64,000 nucleotides of DNA from CAVTWY01 sp963738615 (GCA_963738615.1 CAVTXI010000019.1:1736001-1800000); one strand, 5' to 3'. Positions 1 through 9,006 are shown, counted from the first letter of the stretch. Made by a program: numbers and translations. Notes: generated by a model from the sequence alone, not told the origin.

Positions 1-425
1 TCGAGCTGGGTGCGGATGACTACCTGACGAAGCCGTTCTCGGTGCTCGAGTTGCGGGCGCGCGTGCGTGCGCTGCTGCGCCGTGCCGGCACGCCGAAGCA
101 CGCGCCGACGGCTGACCCGCAACGCATCGACACCGGTGGCCTGGCGATCGACCGCGAACAACGCCGCGTGCGGCTTGACGGCCAAGATGTCGCGCTGACC
201 GCACGTGAATTCGACCTGCTGTGGTACTTCGCGCGGCATCCGGGACGCGTGTTCACGCGCGGCGAACTGCTGGCCGACGTGTGGGGCTACGGGCACGACG
301 GCTACGACCACACGGTCAACAGCCACATCAACCGCCTGCGCGCGAAACTGGGCGACGAGCGCGAAAGCGCGCGCTTCATCCACACCGTGTGGGGCGTGGG
401 CTACCGCTTCGAGTCGGCAGCATGA
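1..425 (+). CDS. OmpR-family response regulator, 5'-truncated by window edge
   Basis: C-terminal part of a two-component response regulator. The frame is open from base 3. The receiver end is visible as ADDYLTKPF, containing the conserved Lys-Pro switch region, followed by a winged-helix DNA-binding domain (LTAREFDLLWYFARHPGRVF, then the TVNSHINRLRAKLGDE recognition helix and the VWGVGYRF beta-hairpin). This order is typical of OmpR/PhoB proteins. The phospho-acceptor Asp lies outside the window. The stop overlaps the ATG of the following sensor kinase (ATGA), so the two are translationally coupled as a cognate pair. The regulated genes cannot be read from this sequence. Confidence 0.93.
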   Translation, partial: ELGADDYLTKPFSVLELRARVRALLRRAGTPKHAPTADPQRIDTGGLAIDREQRRVRLDGQDVALTAREFDLLWYFARHPGRVFTRGELLADVWGYGHDGYDHTVNSHINRLRAKLGDERESARFIHTVWGVGYRFESAA

Positions 426-1984
426 GCCTTGCCCGCCCCCGTTGGCTGTCGCAGCTTCACGTGCGGCTCGCGCTGCTGGCGGCGGTGCTGTTGGCGTTGG
501 CGGGGTGGGTGTTGTGGACGTTGAGCGTGGCGCACGGCGAGCGCAGCGCGCTCGAGGCGGCGCAGCGCTTGCAGCTGCAACCTGGCTGCCGACATCGTGA
601 AGCATCAGCCGCGGCCGTTGATCGGTGAGGACGGCCGTGCCGACGCCGAACTGGTGCAGGGGCTGGCGATCATGGTGATGAAGATCAACCCGGCCGTCGA
701 GGTGCATTTGCTCGACGCGCAGGGTCGATCGATCGCGCATGCGCTCGAAGGTGTGGGGCCGCTCGACGCGAACGTCGATCTGGCGCGCGTGCGCGAGCTG
801 ATGGCACCCGGCGGGCCGTCGATGTGGCCGGTGCTGGGCGATGACCCGCGCCTGCCCGGGCGATCGACGATCGTGTCGGTCGCGCCGGTCGGGCGACGCG
901 CGCGGCGCCGCGCGGCTACGTCTACGTGGTGCTGCAGGGCCACGAGCATCGACGCCGCACGCGCGACGCTGGATTCATCGCGCACGCGTGCGCGACGCCG
1001 CGACGGCGATCGCGGCCGTGCTGCTGGGCGCGGCGCTTGTCTTCGTGCTGCGTGCTGACCCGCCTGACGCGGCCGCTTCGACGCTTGACGCGCGAGGTGG
1101 AAAACTTTCGCAAGCGAAGCGGAACCCGAAACCGAAACCGAAACCCACCGTGAAGGTGAGAGCACCGCGCAGCGCCAGCCCGTCGTGGCCCGTGCTGCGA
1201 GCGACATCGACGGCTTGGCGCGGGCCACGCGCGCCATGCGCGCGCGCATCGCCGAGCAGTTCAAGCGCCTGGAAGACAACGACCGCCTGCGCCGCGAACT
1301 GATCGGCAACATCTCGCACGATCTGCACACGCCGCTGGCCAGCGTGCAGGGCTACATCGAAACCGTGCTGCTGCGCGGCGACACGCTCGACGCCACCACG
1401 CGTGAGCAGCATCTGCGCACGGCGCTCTCGCATTCGCGCAAGCTCGACCGGCGCATCGCCGATCTGTTCGAGTTGTCGAAGCTCGACGCCGGCCGCGTGC
1501 AGCCCAAGGTCGAGCCCTTCCGTCTGGCCGAGTTGCTGCAGGACGTGGTGCAGTCCTATCGCTTGCAGGCGCAGCAGCGCGGCGTGAAGCTCGAGTTCGA
1601 CCCGGCAGGCCAGGGCCATGCACTGGTGCGCGCCGACATCGCGTTGATCGAACGCGTGCTGCAGAACCTGGTCGACAACGCGCTGCGCTACACGCCCGCA
1701 GGGCGGCAGCGTGCGGCTGGGCATCGAGGCCACCGACGCCGGCAACAATCACGCTGTCGGTCAGCGACACCGGCGTGGGCATCGCCCCCGAGCATCTGCC
1801 GCACGTGTTCGAGCGCTACTGGCGCGCCGAGAGCCCGCGCGAGGGCGATGCGCCATCTCGCAGCGCCGGCTTGGGCCTGGCGATCGTCAAGCGCATCGTC
1901 GAACTGCACGGCAGCGTGATCCGCGTGCATTCCGCGCCACGTGCGGGCACCACATTCGAATTCGCGTTGCCGCAGGTTTCCTGA
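422..1984 (+). CDS. sensor histidine kinase (frameshifted)
   Basis: Membrane sensor kinase partner of the upstream regulator. One N-terminal membrane segment (LALLAAVLLALAGWVLW) and a periplasmic sensor region come first. A second hydrophobic stretch and a HAMP segment (RLTRPLRRLTREVENF) lie near base 1060-1110. The H-box HDLHTPLASVQGY (near 1317), N-box LQNLVDNALRYTP (near 1660) and G-box GLGLAIVKRIVELHG (near 1870) complete a HisKA/HATPase_c enzyme. The reading frame breaks at least five times (about 585, 895, 1000, 1110 and 1700), yet every motif is preserved in one frame or another. That fits consensus errors better than decay. The start ATG at 422 overlaps the regulator stop. Confidence 0.85.
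1127..1144 (+). repeat. cgaaac hexamer tandem repeat (x3) within the kinase
   Basis: Three exact copies of CGAAAC in tandem. In the presumed frame they encode Glu-Thr repeats inside an acidic low-complexity insert that separates the two halves of the HAMP-like linker of the sensor kinase. Confidence 0.8.
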
Positions 1985-2038
1985 AGGGTATTGCCGCCCC
2001 GGCGTGCCCATTGCTCGAGCATCTGTTGATCTTTCCGT

Positions 2039-2087
2039 GAGGAATGTGGGGGCCGTAGCCGATGTACTGCGACCTCCCCCGTTCCTC
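2039..2087 (+). terminator. imperfect stem-loop between kinase and spondin gene
   Basis: Left arm GAGGAATGTGGGGG (2039-2052) can pair with right arm CCCCCGTTCCTC (2076-2087) around a 23-base loop. There is no T-run, so it is either a weak terminator of the two-component operon or a leader structure of the following secreted protein. Seen in sequence; function inferred. Confidence 0.4.
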
Positions 2088-2107
2088 AACTTCAGGAGAC
2101 TCTCGAG

Positions 2108-2788
2108 ATGTCTATCAATTCCCTTCGCGCGCGGGTGCTTGCCACCGCAGTCATCGCGCTTGCCGCGGGCACGGCCAAGGCCGACGCCATGTGGACCTAC
2201 GAGGTCACGGTCACCAACATCACTTACCAACAGCAGTTCACGCCGGTGCTGCTGGCGACTCACGAGCCGTCGATTGCCATCTTTGACCTTGGCGCGGCTG
2301 CCTCGGGTGGGTTGCGCACGCTGGCCGAAGAAGGCAACGTGGCGCCGCTGAAGTCGGCGCTCGACTCGTCGCCGGTGGTCAAAGAGACCGTCGCTGGCAA
2401 CAGCTTGCTGAATCCAGGCAAGTCGGTCACTTTCCGTATCCAGGGCAACCCCTGGCGCCACCGCTTGAGCGTGGCCGCGATGCTGATTCCCACCAACGAT
2501 GCCTTCATGGCCTTGAACTCGGTGGCGCTGCCGCTGTCGTCGTCGTCAATGTTCATGGCCACGGCCTACGACTCGGGCACCGAGGTCAACGACGAACTCT
2601 GCACGTCGATCCCCGGCCCGATGTTTGCCGAGTGCGGCGGCCCCGGTGGCGGTGCCCAGGTGGGTGGCGGCGAAGGTTTTGTGCACGTGCACCGCGGCAT
2701 TCATGGCGTGGGCAATCTGATCGCCGCCAATCGCGATTGGCGCAACCCGGTCGCGAAGGTCACGATCCGGCGCGTCGGCGGTCATTGA
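2108..2788 (+). CDS. secreted spondin-domain protein
   Basis: Intact 226-residue exported protein. Residues 1-25 form a Sec signal peptide (positive N-terminus, hydrophobic AVIALAAGTAKA, AxA-like cleavage). The rest matches the bacterial Spondin_N fold: YEVTVTNITYQQQFTPVLLA at the N-terminus, an acidic middle with NDELCTSIPGP, and a C-terminal HVHRGIHGVGNLIAANRDWRNPVAKV. These proteins resemble the F-spondin N-terminal domain and are extracellular with no agreed bacterial role. A good Shine-Dalgarno (caggagac) precedes the ATG. Two Cys in the acidic region could form a disulphide. It stands alone behind the two-component system, which could regulate it. Confidence 0.85.
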   Translation: MSINSLRARVLATAVIALAAGTAKADAMWTYEVTVTNITYQQQFTPVLLATHEPSIAIFDLGAAASGGLRTLAEEGNVAPLKSALDSSPVVKETVAGNSLLNPGKSVTFRIQGNPWRHRLSVAAMLIPTNDAFMALNSVALPLSSSSMFMATAYDSGTEVNDELCTSIPGPMFAECGGPGGGAQVGGGEGFVHVHRGIHGVGNLIAANRDWRNPVAKVTIRRVGGH

Positions 2789-2797
2789 TCAGGCATC

Positions 2798-2821
2798 GAT
2801 CAATCACTTGATCAATCACTG
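2798..2821 (+). repeat. 12-bp tandem repeat gatcaatcact(t/g)
   Basis: Two adjacent copies of GATCAATCACT followed by T or G, just after the spondin gene and upstream of aceK. Several TGATCA elements make the stretch partly palindromic. Function unknown. Confidence 0.7.
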
Positions 2822-2872
2822 ATCCTTGTCGGCTTGCTCAGGGAGGGGGAAGCTCTTTCGTAGACTTCCCCC

Positions 2873-4726
2873 ATGTTTCCGCAGAAGCTCACCGACTCCC
2901 GCGCCTACGACATCGCCCAAGCCCTGATCGAAGGGTTTGATCGGCATTACCGGCTCTTCAGCGAAGCCAACCGCGGCGCGCAAGGCGCGGTTCGAGGCCG
3001 GTGACTGGCACGGCCAGCAGCGCGCGACGCGCGAGCGCATCGAGTTCTACGACAAGCGCGTCGGCGAAGCGGCGCAGCGGCTGCAAGCCGACTTCGACGC
3101 CGGCAACCTGCCGATGGACGTGTGGCAGCAGATCAAGCTGCACTACATCGGCCTGCTGATCGACCACAAGCAGCCCGAGCTGGCCGAGACCTTCTTCAAC
3201 TCGGTCACCACGCAGCATCCTGCACCGCAGCTACTTCCACAACGACTTCATCTTCGTGCGCCCCGCGGTGTCGACCGAGTACATCGAAAGCGGCGACGAG
3301 GCCGACAACGGCGGCACGCGCTGGACCTACCGCTCGTACTACCCGACGCTCGACACCTGGCGCGACACCTGGAAGCAGATCGTGCTCGACTTCGGCCTCG
3401 AGCGCCCGTGGGCCGACCTCGACCGCGACATCGGCGACGTGGTTGCGCGAGACTCGAGCGCAAGCCTCGGCGCGTTTCGTCCGCGCGCCAACTTCCAGAT
3501 CCAGGTGCTGGCAAGCCTGTTCTTCCGCAACAAGGGCGCCTACGTCGTCGCGCAAGATCATCAACGGCTTTCAGGAGACGCCGATCGCGCTGCCGATCCT
3601 GCACGACGTGGACGACATGACGCCGGCAGCGGCAAGCTGATCATCGACACGGTGCTGCACACCGAAGACGACCTGCTGATGCTGTTCAGCTACGCGCGCG
3701 CGTATTTCATGGTCGACATGCGCGTGCCGTCGGCCTACGTGCAGTTCCTGCGCAGCCTGATGCCGCGCAAGCCCCGCGCCGAGCTGTACAGCGCGCGTCG
3801 GCTTGCAGAAGCAGGGCAAGAACAGCTTCTACCGCGACTTCCTCTATCACCTGCGCCATTCCACCGACAACTTCCGCATCGCGCCGGGCATCAAGGGCAT
3901 GGTGATGCTGGTGTTCGACCTGCCGTCGTTCCCGTTCGTCTTCAAGGTCATCAAGGACTTCTACCCGCCGCCGAAGGACACCACGCGCGAGCAGATCAAG
4001 GGCAAGTACCTGCTGGTGAAGCAGCACGACCGCGTGGGCCGCATGGCCGACACGCTCGAGTACAGCGACGTGGCATTCCCGCTCGCGCGCTTCGAAGACG
4101 CACTGGTCGCCGAGCTTGAAGAAGTACTGCCCGAGCATCCTGGAAATTTCCGATCGCGATGGTGACGGCCAGATCGAATTGATCCTGCGCCACGTCTACA
4201 TCGAGCGGCGCATGATCCCGCTGAACATCGTGCTTCAGGAGGGCACGCGCGAGCAGATCGAGTCCTCGGTAATCGAGTACGGCCATGCGATCAAGGACCT
4301 GGTGGCGGCGAATATCTTCCCTGGCGACATGTTGTGGAAGAACTTCGGCGTCACGCGCCACGGCAAGGTGGTGTTCTACGACTACGACGAAATCGAATAC
4401 ATCACCGACTGCAATTTCCGCCGCGTGCCTACGCCGCGCACCGAAGAAGAAGAGATGTCGGGCGAGGTCTGGTACACGGTTCATCCCCGAACGACGTGTT
4501 CCCCGAAACCTTCGGCCCCTTCCTGCTCGGCAACCCGGTCGTGCGCGAAGTCTTCATGAAGCACCACGCCGACCTGCTCGACGCCGACTACTGGAACCGG
4601 CACAAAGAGCGCACGCTGGCGGGGCACGTGCACGACGTGTTCCCGTACGACGCGGCGCGGCGGTTCGCGAACCGGCGCAAGCAGGTGCATGCGTCGATCG
4701 AAACGCTCGAGTCGCAGAGCGCCTGA
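2873..4726 (+). CDS. aceK: isocitrate dehydrogenase kinase/phosphatase AceK (frameshifted)
   Basis: Bifunctional cytosolic enzyme that phosphorylates or dephosphorylates isocitrate dehydrogenase, controlling the split between the TCA cycle and the glyoxylate shunt. The 1.85 kb span corresponds to about 617 residues, close to the family length. Recognisable blocks run from MFPQKLTDSRAYDIAQALIE through HNDFIFVRPAVSTEYIES, the ATP-binding APGIKGMVMLVF, and DLVAANIFPGDMLWKNFGV to VVFYDYDEIEYITDCNFRR, ending VFPETFGPFLLGN. Seven frame changes (about 2975, 3222, 3550, 3625, 3800, 4108, 4485) interrupt it, but no domain is missing. Consensus error is the likeliest cause. No aceA or aceB is adjacent. 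Confidence 0.9.
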
Positions 4727-4767
4727 ATCGAAACCAGAAACGCAAACGCATTGCGCGAAGCTGTCGT

Positions 4768-5265
4768 ATGGACTGGAAAGACGCCTTCGAACTCGCCAGC
4801 TACGTCGTCACCGTGATTGGCCTGCCGTTCGCGGTGTGGGTCTTCGTCGCGCAGCAGCGCAAGGAACGCGAGAACGAGGAGGAAGAGGCCTACCAGCTGC
4901 TGTCCGACGCGTACATCGACTTCCTCGAGATCGTGCTGAAGAACTCGGACCTTCAGCTTCGCTCGACGGCGGCACTGCCCAACCCCACGCCCGAACAGCG
5001 CGAGCGCATGCTGGTGATCTTCGACATGCTGATCTCGTTGTTCGAGCGCGCCTACCTGGTCGCGTGGAAGCCCGAGATGAAGCCCACCGAGCAGCGCCGC
5101 TGGAACAGCTGGGACGACTACATGCGCGAATGGTGTCAGCGCGAAGACTTCGCGCTGTCGTTGCCGATCATGCTGCGCGGCGAGGACCCCGAGTTCCAGA
5201 CCTACATCCGCCGCATCGCGATCGAAGAATCGACGATGCGGCCAGGCGATTCCGTCGTCGCCTGA
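4768..5265 (+). CDS. conserved hypothetical membrane-anchored protein
   Basis: Intact 165-residue protein I cannot assign to a named family. One N-terminal transmembrane helix (ELASYVVTVIGLPFAVWVFVA) is followed by a basic/acidic stretch (QQRKERENEEEEAYQLLSD) and an alpha-helical cytosolic domain rich in Trp and acidic residues (RRWNSWDDYMREWCQREDF). It starts at ATG 4768, 42 bases after aceK, and ends 34 bases before the next gene, so it may be cotranscribed. Similar short 'one TM plus helical domain' proteins are widespread and uncharacterised; no enzymatic motif is visible. Confidence 0.7.
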   Translation: MDWKDAFELASYVVTVIGLPFAVWVFVAQQRKERENEEEEAYQLLSDAYIDFLEIVLKNSDLQLRSTAALPNPTPEQRERMLVIFDMLISLFERAYLVAWKPEMKPTEQRRWNSWDDYMREWCQREDFALSLPIMLRGEDPEFQTYIRRIAIEESTMRPGDSVVA

Positions 5266-5299
5266 AGGCTTGCGCAGGCCGCGCCGCGATACTCGTCGC

Positions 5300-6294
5300 A
5301 TGGCGTGGGCGATCTTCTACAAGCTGCTGGCGATCTTCGCCGTGGTGGGGGTGGGCTACGTCGCCGGACGCATGCGCTGGCTTGGGCAGCCCGGGCCCAA
5401 CGACCCGGCGCGCACGCTGTCGGGCGCGGCGTTCTACATCTTCGTGCCGGCGCTGCTGTTTCGCACGACGGCGCGGCTCGACTTCGCGGCGCTGCCGTGG
5501 CGCGTGGTCGGCGGCCTTCTTCGTGCCGCTGGTCGGCGTGCTGCTGGCGGTGTACTTCTGGCAGCGGCGGCACGTGGCGCGCGGTGACGTGTCGGTGGCA
5601 GGGCCCGACGCACGCGTGCCATCGGCGCGAGCTTCGGCAACTCGGTGCAGCTGGGCATTCCCATCGCGGCCGCGCTGTTCGGCGAAGTCGGGCTGGGCAT
5701 CCATGTGTCGCTGGTCAGCCTGCACGCGCTGGTGCTGCTGTCGATCCTGACCGCGCTTGGTCGAACTGGACCTGGCGCGCCAGCGCGCGCGTGACACACG
5801 GGCGGCCGAGCCGCTGATGCGCACGCTGCTGCAAACCGCGCGCCAGACGCTGATCCACCCGGTGGTGCTGCCGGTGGTGGCCGGCATGCTGTGGAACGCC
5901 ACCGGCCTGGGGATCCCGGCCGTGGTCGACGAGGCGCTGCAACTGCTGGGCAGCGCGGTGGTGCCGCTGTGCCTGGTGCTGATCGGTTTGTCACTGGCCT
6001 ACTACGGCATGCCCGACGCGCTGGGCGGCGCGGTCGCCACCGCAGCGATCAAGCTGGTGCTGGTGCCCGGCCGTGGTGCTGGTCGTCGCACGCTGGGGCT
6101 TCGGCCTCGAGGGCATACCGCTGGCGGTGGTGGTGGTGATGGCGTCGCTGCCGGTGGGCAGCAACGCGCTGATCTTCGCGCAGCGCTACGGCACGCTCGA
6201 AGCCGAAACCACCGCGGCGATCGTCTTCAGCACCTTGGCCTTCATGCTGACGGCGCCGGTGTGGTTGGCGGTGCTGGGGTACGTGGATCGGTGA
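5300..6294 (+). CDS. AEC-family (auxin efflux carrier-like) permease (frameshifted)
   Basis: Inner-membrane transporter of about 330 residues with roughly ten hydrophobic helices. The family start is clear (FYKLLAIFAVVGVGYVAGRM). Later landmarks are the half-repeat RAIGASFGNSVQLGIPIAAA and the C-terminal LPVGSNALIFAQRYGTLEAE, characteristic of AEC/YfdV-type carriers of organic acids or amino-acid derivatives. The frame slips about 5515, 5615, 5757 and 6070, mostly +1 in G/C or T runs. The substrate cannot be told from sequence. Confidence 0.83.
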
Positions 6295-6322
6295 CGGCGT
6301 ACCTATGTCAAACGTACTAACT

Positions 6323-6361
6323 ATGGCATACTTGATCGCTCGTAACATCAAGGTATGCCAT
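6323..6361. promoter_or_regulatory. inverted-repeat operator of the vapBC-like operon
   Basis: Left arm atggcatacttgat (6323-6336) is repeated in reverse complement as atcaaggtatgccat (6347-6361), differing by one extra G, across a 10-base spacer. It lies just upstream of and over the antitoxin ATG at 6360, as expected for the site where an antitoxin-toxin complex autorepresses. The flanking DNA is noticeably more AT-rich than its surroundings. Operator function is inferred. Confidence 0.6.
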
Positions 6362-6712
6362 GGATGTCGCCGATGTCACGCTGGCCGCACGCGGCCAGAT
6401 CGTCATCCCCAAGGAAGCGCGCGACGCACTGGGGCTCAAGCCCGGCGCCCGGCTGAGCGTGCGCGTGGAAGGCAGTCGTCTGCTGATCGAAAAGCGCGTG
6501 ACGCTCGATCTGAGCCGCTGGGTCGGCAAGGCCGTGGACGACGGTCTGACCACCGAACAGGCGCTGACCGAACTGCGCGGGCGGCCCGTGCCCTGGAAGG
6601 CGGATGACGCTCGCGCGCCGCGGCCCAGCTGCGCGCGGACGCGCCGCCGGTAAGGGCACGAGTAGATGTCGCTAGCAAGGCCAAGGCCAAGCGCAGAACG
6701 CCGCGCGCATGA
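6360..6712 (+). CDS. AbrB/MazE-fold antitoxin (VapB-like), frameshifted near the end
   Basis: DNA-binding antitoxin with the swapped-hairpin AbrB fold: VTLAARGQIVIPKEARDALG followed by LKPGARLSVRVEGSRLLIEK. The as-written frame stops at 6653. A frame change near 6618 would continue as AAQLRADAPPVRARVDVASK and a Lys/Arg-rich tail, ending at a TGA overlapping the toxin ATG (ATGA at 6709-6712). That arrangement is typical of toxin-antitoxin operons, so I take 6712 as the true end. The tail would be the toxin-binding segment. Autoregulation through the inverted repeat over the start codon is likely. Confidence 0.8.
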
Positions 6713-7110
6713 AGACCGCCGTCGATTCCAGTGTGCTGTTCGACATCGTCAAGGGCGCACCCGGCGCCGCAGCGGCGCAGGCCGCGCTCGAGGCCGCGCT
6801 GGCGCGCGGCAGCCTGTGCGCGTGTGCCGTGGTCTTCGCCGAGCTTGGCCGCTACTTCAACCGCGACAGCGCCTTGCTGGAGTTCTTGTCCGATTGCCAC
6901 ATCGATCACGACCCCATGACCGCCGAGACCGCAGTGGGTGCCGCGCGCATCATGCGCGCGTACGCCCGCAACGCCGGGCCACGCGAGCGGGTCGCACCCG
7001 ACTTCCTGATCGGCGCGCACGCCTTGCACCAGGCCGATGCCTTGCTGACGACGGACGGCGGTTTCTTCCGCCACTACTTCAAAGGTCTCGCGGTCGTCAC
7101 GCCGTGCTGA
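6709..7110 (+). CDS. PIN-domain ribonuclease toxin (VapC-like)
   Basis: Intact 133-residue PIN-fold endoribonuclease. The acidic metal-binding residues are in place: Asp in the N-terminal AVDSSVLFDI, Glu in VVFAELGRYF, Asp in VAPDFLIGAHALHQ and Asp in LLTTDGGFF. VapC toxins cleave tRNA or rRNA when freed from VapB. Translation is coupled to the antitoxin by an ATGA overlap. The target RNA cannot be read from sequence. Confidence 0.9.
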   Translation: MKTAVDSSVLFDIVKGAPGAAAAQAALEAALARGSLCACAVVFAELGRYFNRDSALLEFLSDCHIDHDPMTAETAVGAARIMRAYARNAGPRERVAPDFLIGAHALHQADALLTTDGGFFRHYFKGLAVVTPC

Positions 7111-7170
7111 GTGACCGCAGCGCGGGCGCACTATCCTTCGACGCTCGACCCTCGCTTCTTCGGAGCCCAC

Positions 7171-7469
7171 ATGATTCTCGAGATCGCCGACATCCGTATC
7201 CACCCGGCCAGCAGGCTGCGTTTGACGAAGCCATCCAGCGCGGCCTGACGACCGTGATTGCTCAGGCTAAGGGCGTGCGCGGCTGGAAGGTCAACAAGGG
7301 CATCGAAAGCCCCGAGCGCTACATCCTGCAGATCTTCTGGGAGACGCTCGAAGATCACACGGTGGGCTTTCGACAGGGGCCGCTGTTTCCCCAGTGGCGC
7401 GCCATCGTCGGGCCCTTCTTCGCGCAGCCGCCGGTGGTGGAGCACTTCACGCTGCTCGGCAAGAGCTGA
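7171..7469 (+). CDS. antibiotic biosynthesis monooxygenase (ABM)-like protein (frameshifted)
   Basis: Small ferredoxin-like alpha/beta-barrel protein of about 99 residues. It begins MILEIADIRI and, after a one-base deletion near 7207 (HPGQQAAFDEAIQRGLTTVI is the continuing frame), runs to a stop at 7469. GVRGWKVNKGIESPERYILQ and the central Trp/His-rich WETLEDHTVGFR match the ABM superfamily, whose members include heme-degrading and quinone-forming monooxygenases and many of unknown role. Convergent with the SCP2-like gene on the other strand. Confidence 0.75.
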
Positions 7470-7559
7470 GCCGTTCGGCGCGGTCGAGGAGGCGCGCTGC
7501 GTGCGCTCCCCCTCCGCCGCTGCGCTGCTTGCCGTCCCACAAATCGTCCGCGGGATGGG

Positions 7560-7673
7560 TAGGTGACGCGATGGGACGGCGTTGCGTACCTGGTGCCTGC
7601 GATAGACCTCGTCACCCACCCTGAACTGTTGCACGCGCTTCTTGCCGAAGCGCTCGAGAACGAATGCCCTCAT
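7560..7673 (-). pseudogene. possible remnant of a zinc/NADPH quinone-oxidoreductase-type dehydrogenase
   Basis: On the minus strand an ATG at 7673 begins MRAFVLERFGKK, a typical medium-chain dehydrogenase/quinone oxidoreductase N-terminus. It passes straight into RVQQFRVGDEVY, normally found about 70 residues later in such proteins (the conserved 'FKVGDEVY' loop). Frame and similarity are then lost. This looks like an internal deletion plus decay of an MDR gene. Assignment is from motif recognition only; there is no other gene in 7470-7759. Confidence 0.35.
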
Positions 7674-7721
7674 GGTCTTGCTGGTGGTCTTGCTCGTGGT
7701 CTCGCTCGTGGTCTTGATGCT
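7674..7721 (+). repeat. 12-bp minisatellite, about four copies
   Basis: Four imperfect copies of a 12-base unit (ggtcttgctggt, ggtcttgctcgt, ggtctcgctcgt, ggtcttgatgct) lie between the SCP2-like gene and the dehydrogenase remnant. They are directly upstream of the remnant's ATG when read on the minus strand. Coding on the minus strand would give Lys-Thr-Thr-Ser repeats. No function evident. Confidence 0.75.
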
Positions 7722-7759
7722 TTCCGAGTGGTCGTGGATTGGATGATCGTTGGCACAGC

Positions 7760-8138
7760 TCACTTGTCGGGCTGCAAATACTCCGTGAATCCCTGAAACC
7801 ACAGCACCTCGACAAAGTCGCCGCTGATGACCAGGTCCTCGTCGTGCAGGGCGGCCAGGAAGGCCTCCTTGCCGTCCTTGGCAGACAAGATCTTGAAGCC
7901 CCTGTCCGCATTCCTGAAGCTCAGTGTGAACTTCGGCGTCTTGGTCAAGCCGGCAAAGGACTTCACTTTGCCGTCCTTGAATGCGGAAGTAGCGCCCGAT
8001 CTTGTCGAGCGTCTGAATCTGAAACTCCAGGGTCTTCCCGGCCACGTAGCGCGCGCAGGCGGGCTTGGTGTTGATGGCTCTTTGCAGCAGTTTCGGCATC
8101 ATCCAGAGCAGGAACTTGAACTTCAGCATGATCATCAC
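7760..8138 (-). CDS. SCP2-like sterol/lipid carrier domain protein (frameshifted)
   Basis: About 125 residues beginning MLKFKFLLWMMPKLLQRAIN and continuing YVAGKTLEFQIQTLDKIGRY. After a +1 shift near 7985 it continues as GKVKSFAGLTKTPKFTLSFR and ends DFVEVLWFQGFTEYLQ. The pattern (TPKFTLSF, GKEAFLAALHDEDLVISGD) fits the SCP2 fold used to bind sterols, fatty acids or other lipids. The start is GTG 8138 or ATG 8135, overlapping the stop of the upstream hydrolase (GTGA), so the two are cotranscribed. A lipid-binding partner fits the flavoenzyme/hydrolase neighbourhood. Confidence 0.65.
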
Positions 8139-8981
8139 TCGCAGAGAAACTGGATCGCGTGCTTCAGGAAGCGCTCGGGGTACTGAAACTGCGCTGCGTG
8201 GCCGGCGTCGGGGTAGACGAACAGTTGCGCGTTCGGGATGTTCTGCCCCATGGACCAGGAGTTGATGGTCGGAATCATCACGTCGTTCACGCCGTTCAGG
8301 ATGAACGTCGGCTGCTTGATCTCGCGAAGATGAGCGAATGGATCCTTGGGGTCCAGCTTCGGCAGGTAGTACATGTTCGACTCGATCTGGGCCTGCATGA
8401 CTTCGGGTGAACTCGGCGGATCCTGATCCACCCTCTGGTGTCGGCGATTCCAGAAGTCGCGGCCGGCCTGCTGCGCAGCTTCGGATCGACCGAAGAACAG
8501 GAACAGGAAGTCGTCCACCGTCGGAACCGGCCGTGGTGCCCGCTCGAGCACGCCGGGGTCCGAATCCGGGTTGCCGCCGCGTGGCCCGGTTCCCAGCAGC
8601 ATCAGCTTGCGGACCAGATCAGGGTGGCGTCGCGTCAGGTCCTGCGCCTGATAACCGCCGAGCGAGAAGCCCAGCACGTCGACCTTGCGCAGACCCAGCG
8701 CACGGATCACCGCGGCCGCGTCGTCGGCCATGTGTTCGATGCGTGTGCGCGGTTTGCCGGAAGAGGACGCGACGCCGCGGCCGTTGTAGAGGATCACCTC
8801 GCGCCCGGCGGCCAGGCCATCGGTCATGAGCGGATCCCAGTGGTCCATGCCGCCGCGGAAGTGTTGAAGAAGGAACAATGGCGGTTGGTCGGTCGTGCTG
8901 TTGCCCCAGCGGCGATACGCGAATCGGTCGCCGTCGATTTCAACGAAGCGGGTTGGTAGCGGTGAGGTGTGTGTCGGTCAT
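8135..8981 (-). CDS. alpha/beta hydrolase (frameshifted near start)
   Basis: Soluble alpha/beta-fold hydrolase of about 281 residues. The catalytic Ser is in the elbow GFSLGG, Asp in LNGVNDVMIP and His in DAGHAAQF; an oxyanion-region motif reads LLQHFRGGMDHWDP. The true start is probably ATG 8981 (MTDTHLTAT). A +1 shift near 8951 leads to RFVEIDGDRFAYRRWGNSTT and then the long intact frame. Closely related in sequence to the next hydrolase upstream in the operon. Likely an ester, lactone or C-C bond hydrolase; substrate unknown. Confidence 0.83.
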
Positions 8982-9006
8982 GACGTGTTCTTCCTTCGGA
9001 GGTTGC

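Noticed and set aside
2041..2107. Riboswitch in the spondin-gene leader
   Set aside because: Only one simple stem-loop is visible, with no conserved aptamer pattern that I recognise.
422..6294. Programmed ribosomal frameshifting as explanation of the many frame changes
   Set aside because: Sites share no slippery heptamer or downstream structure, occur several times per gene and in unrelated genes; sequence error explains them more simply.
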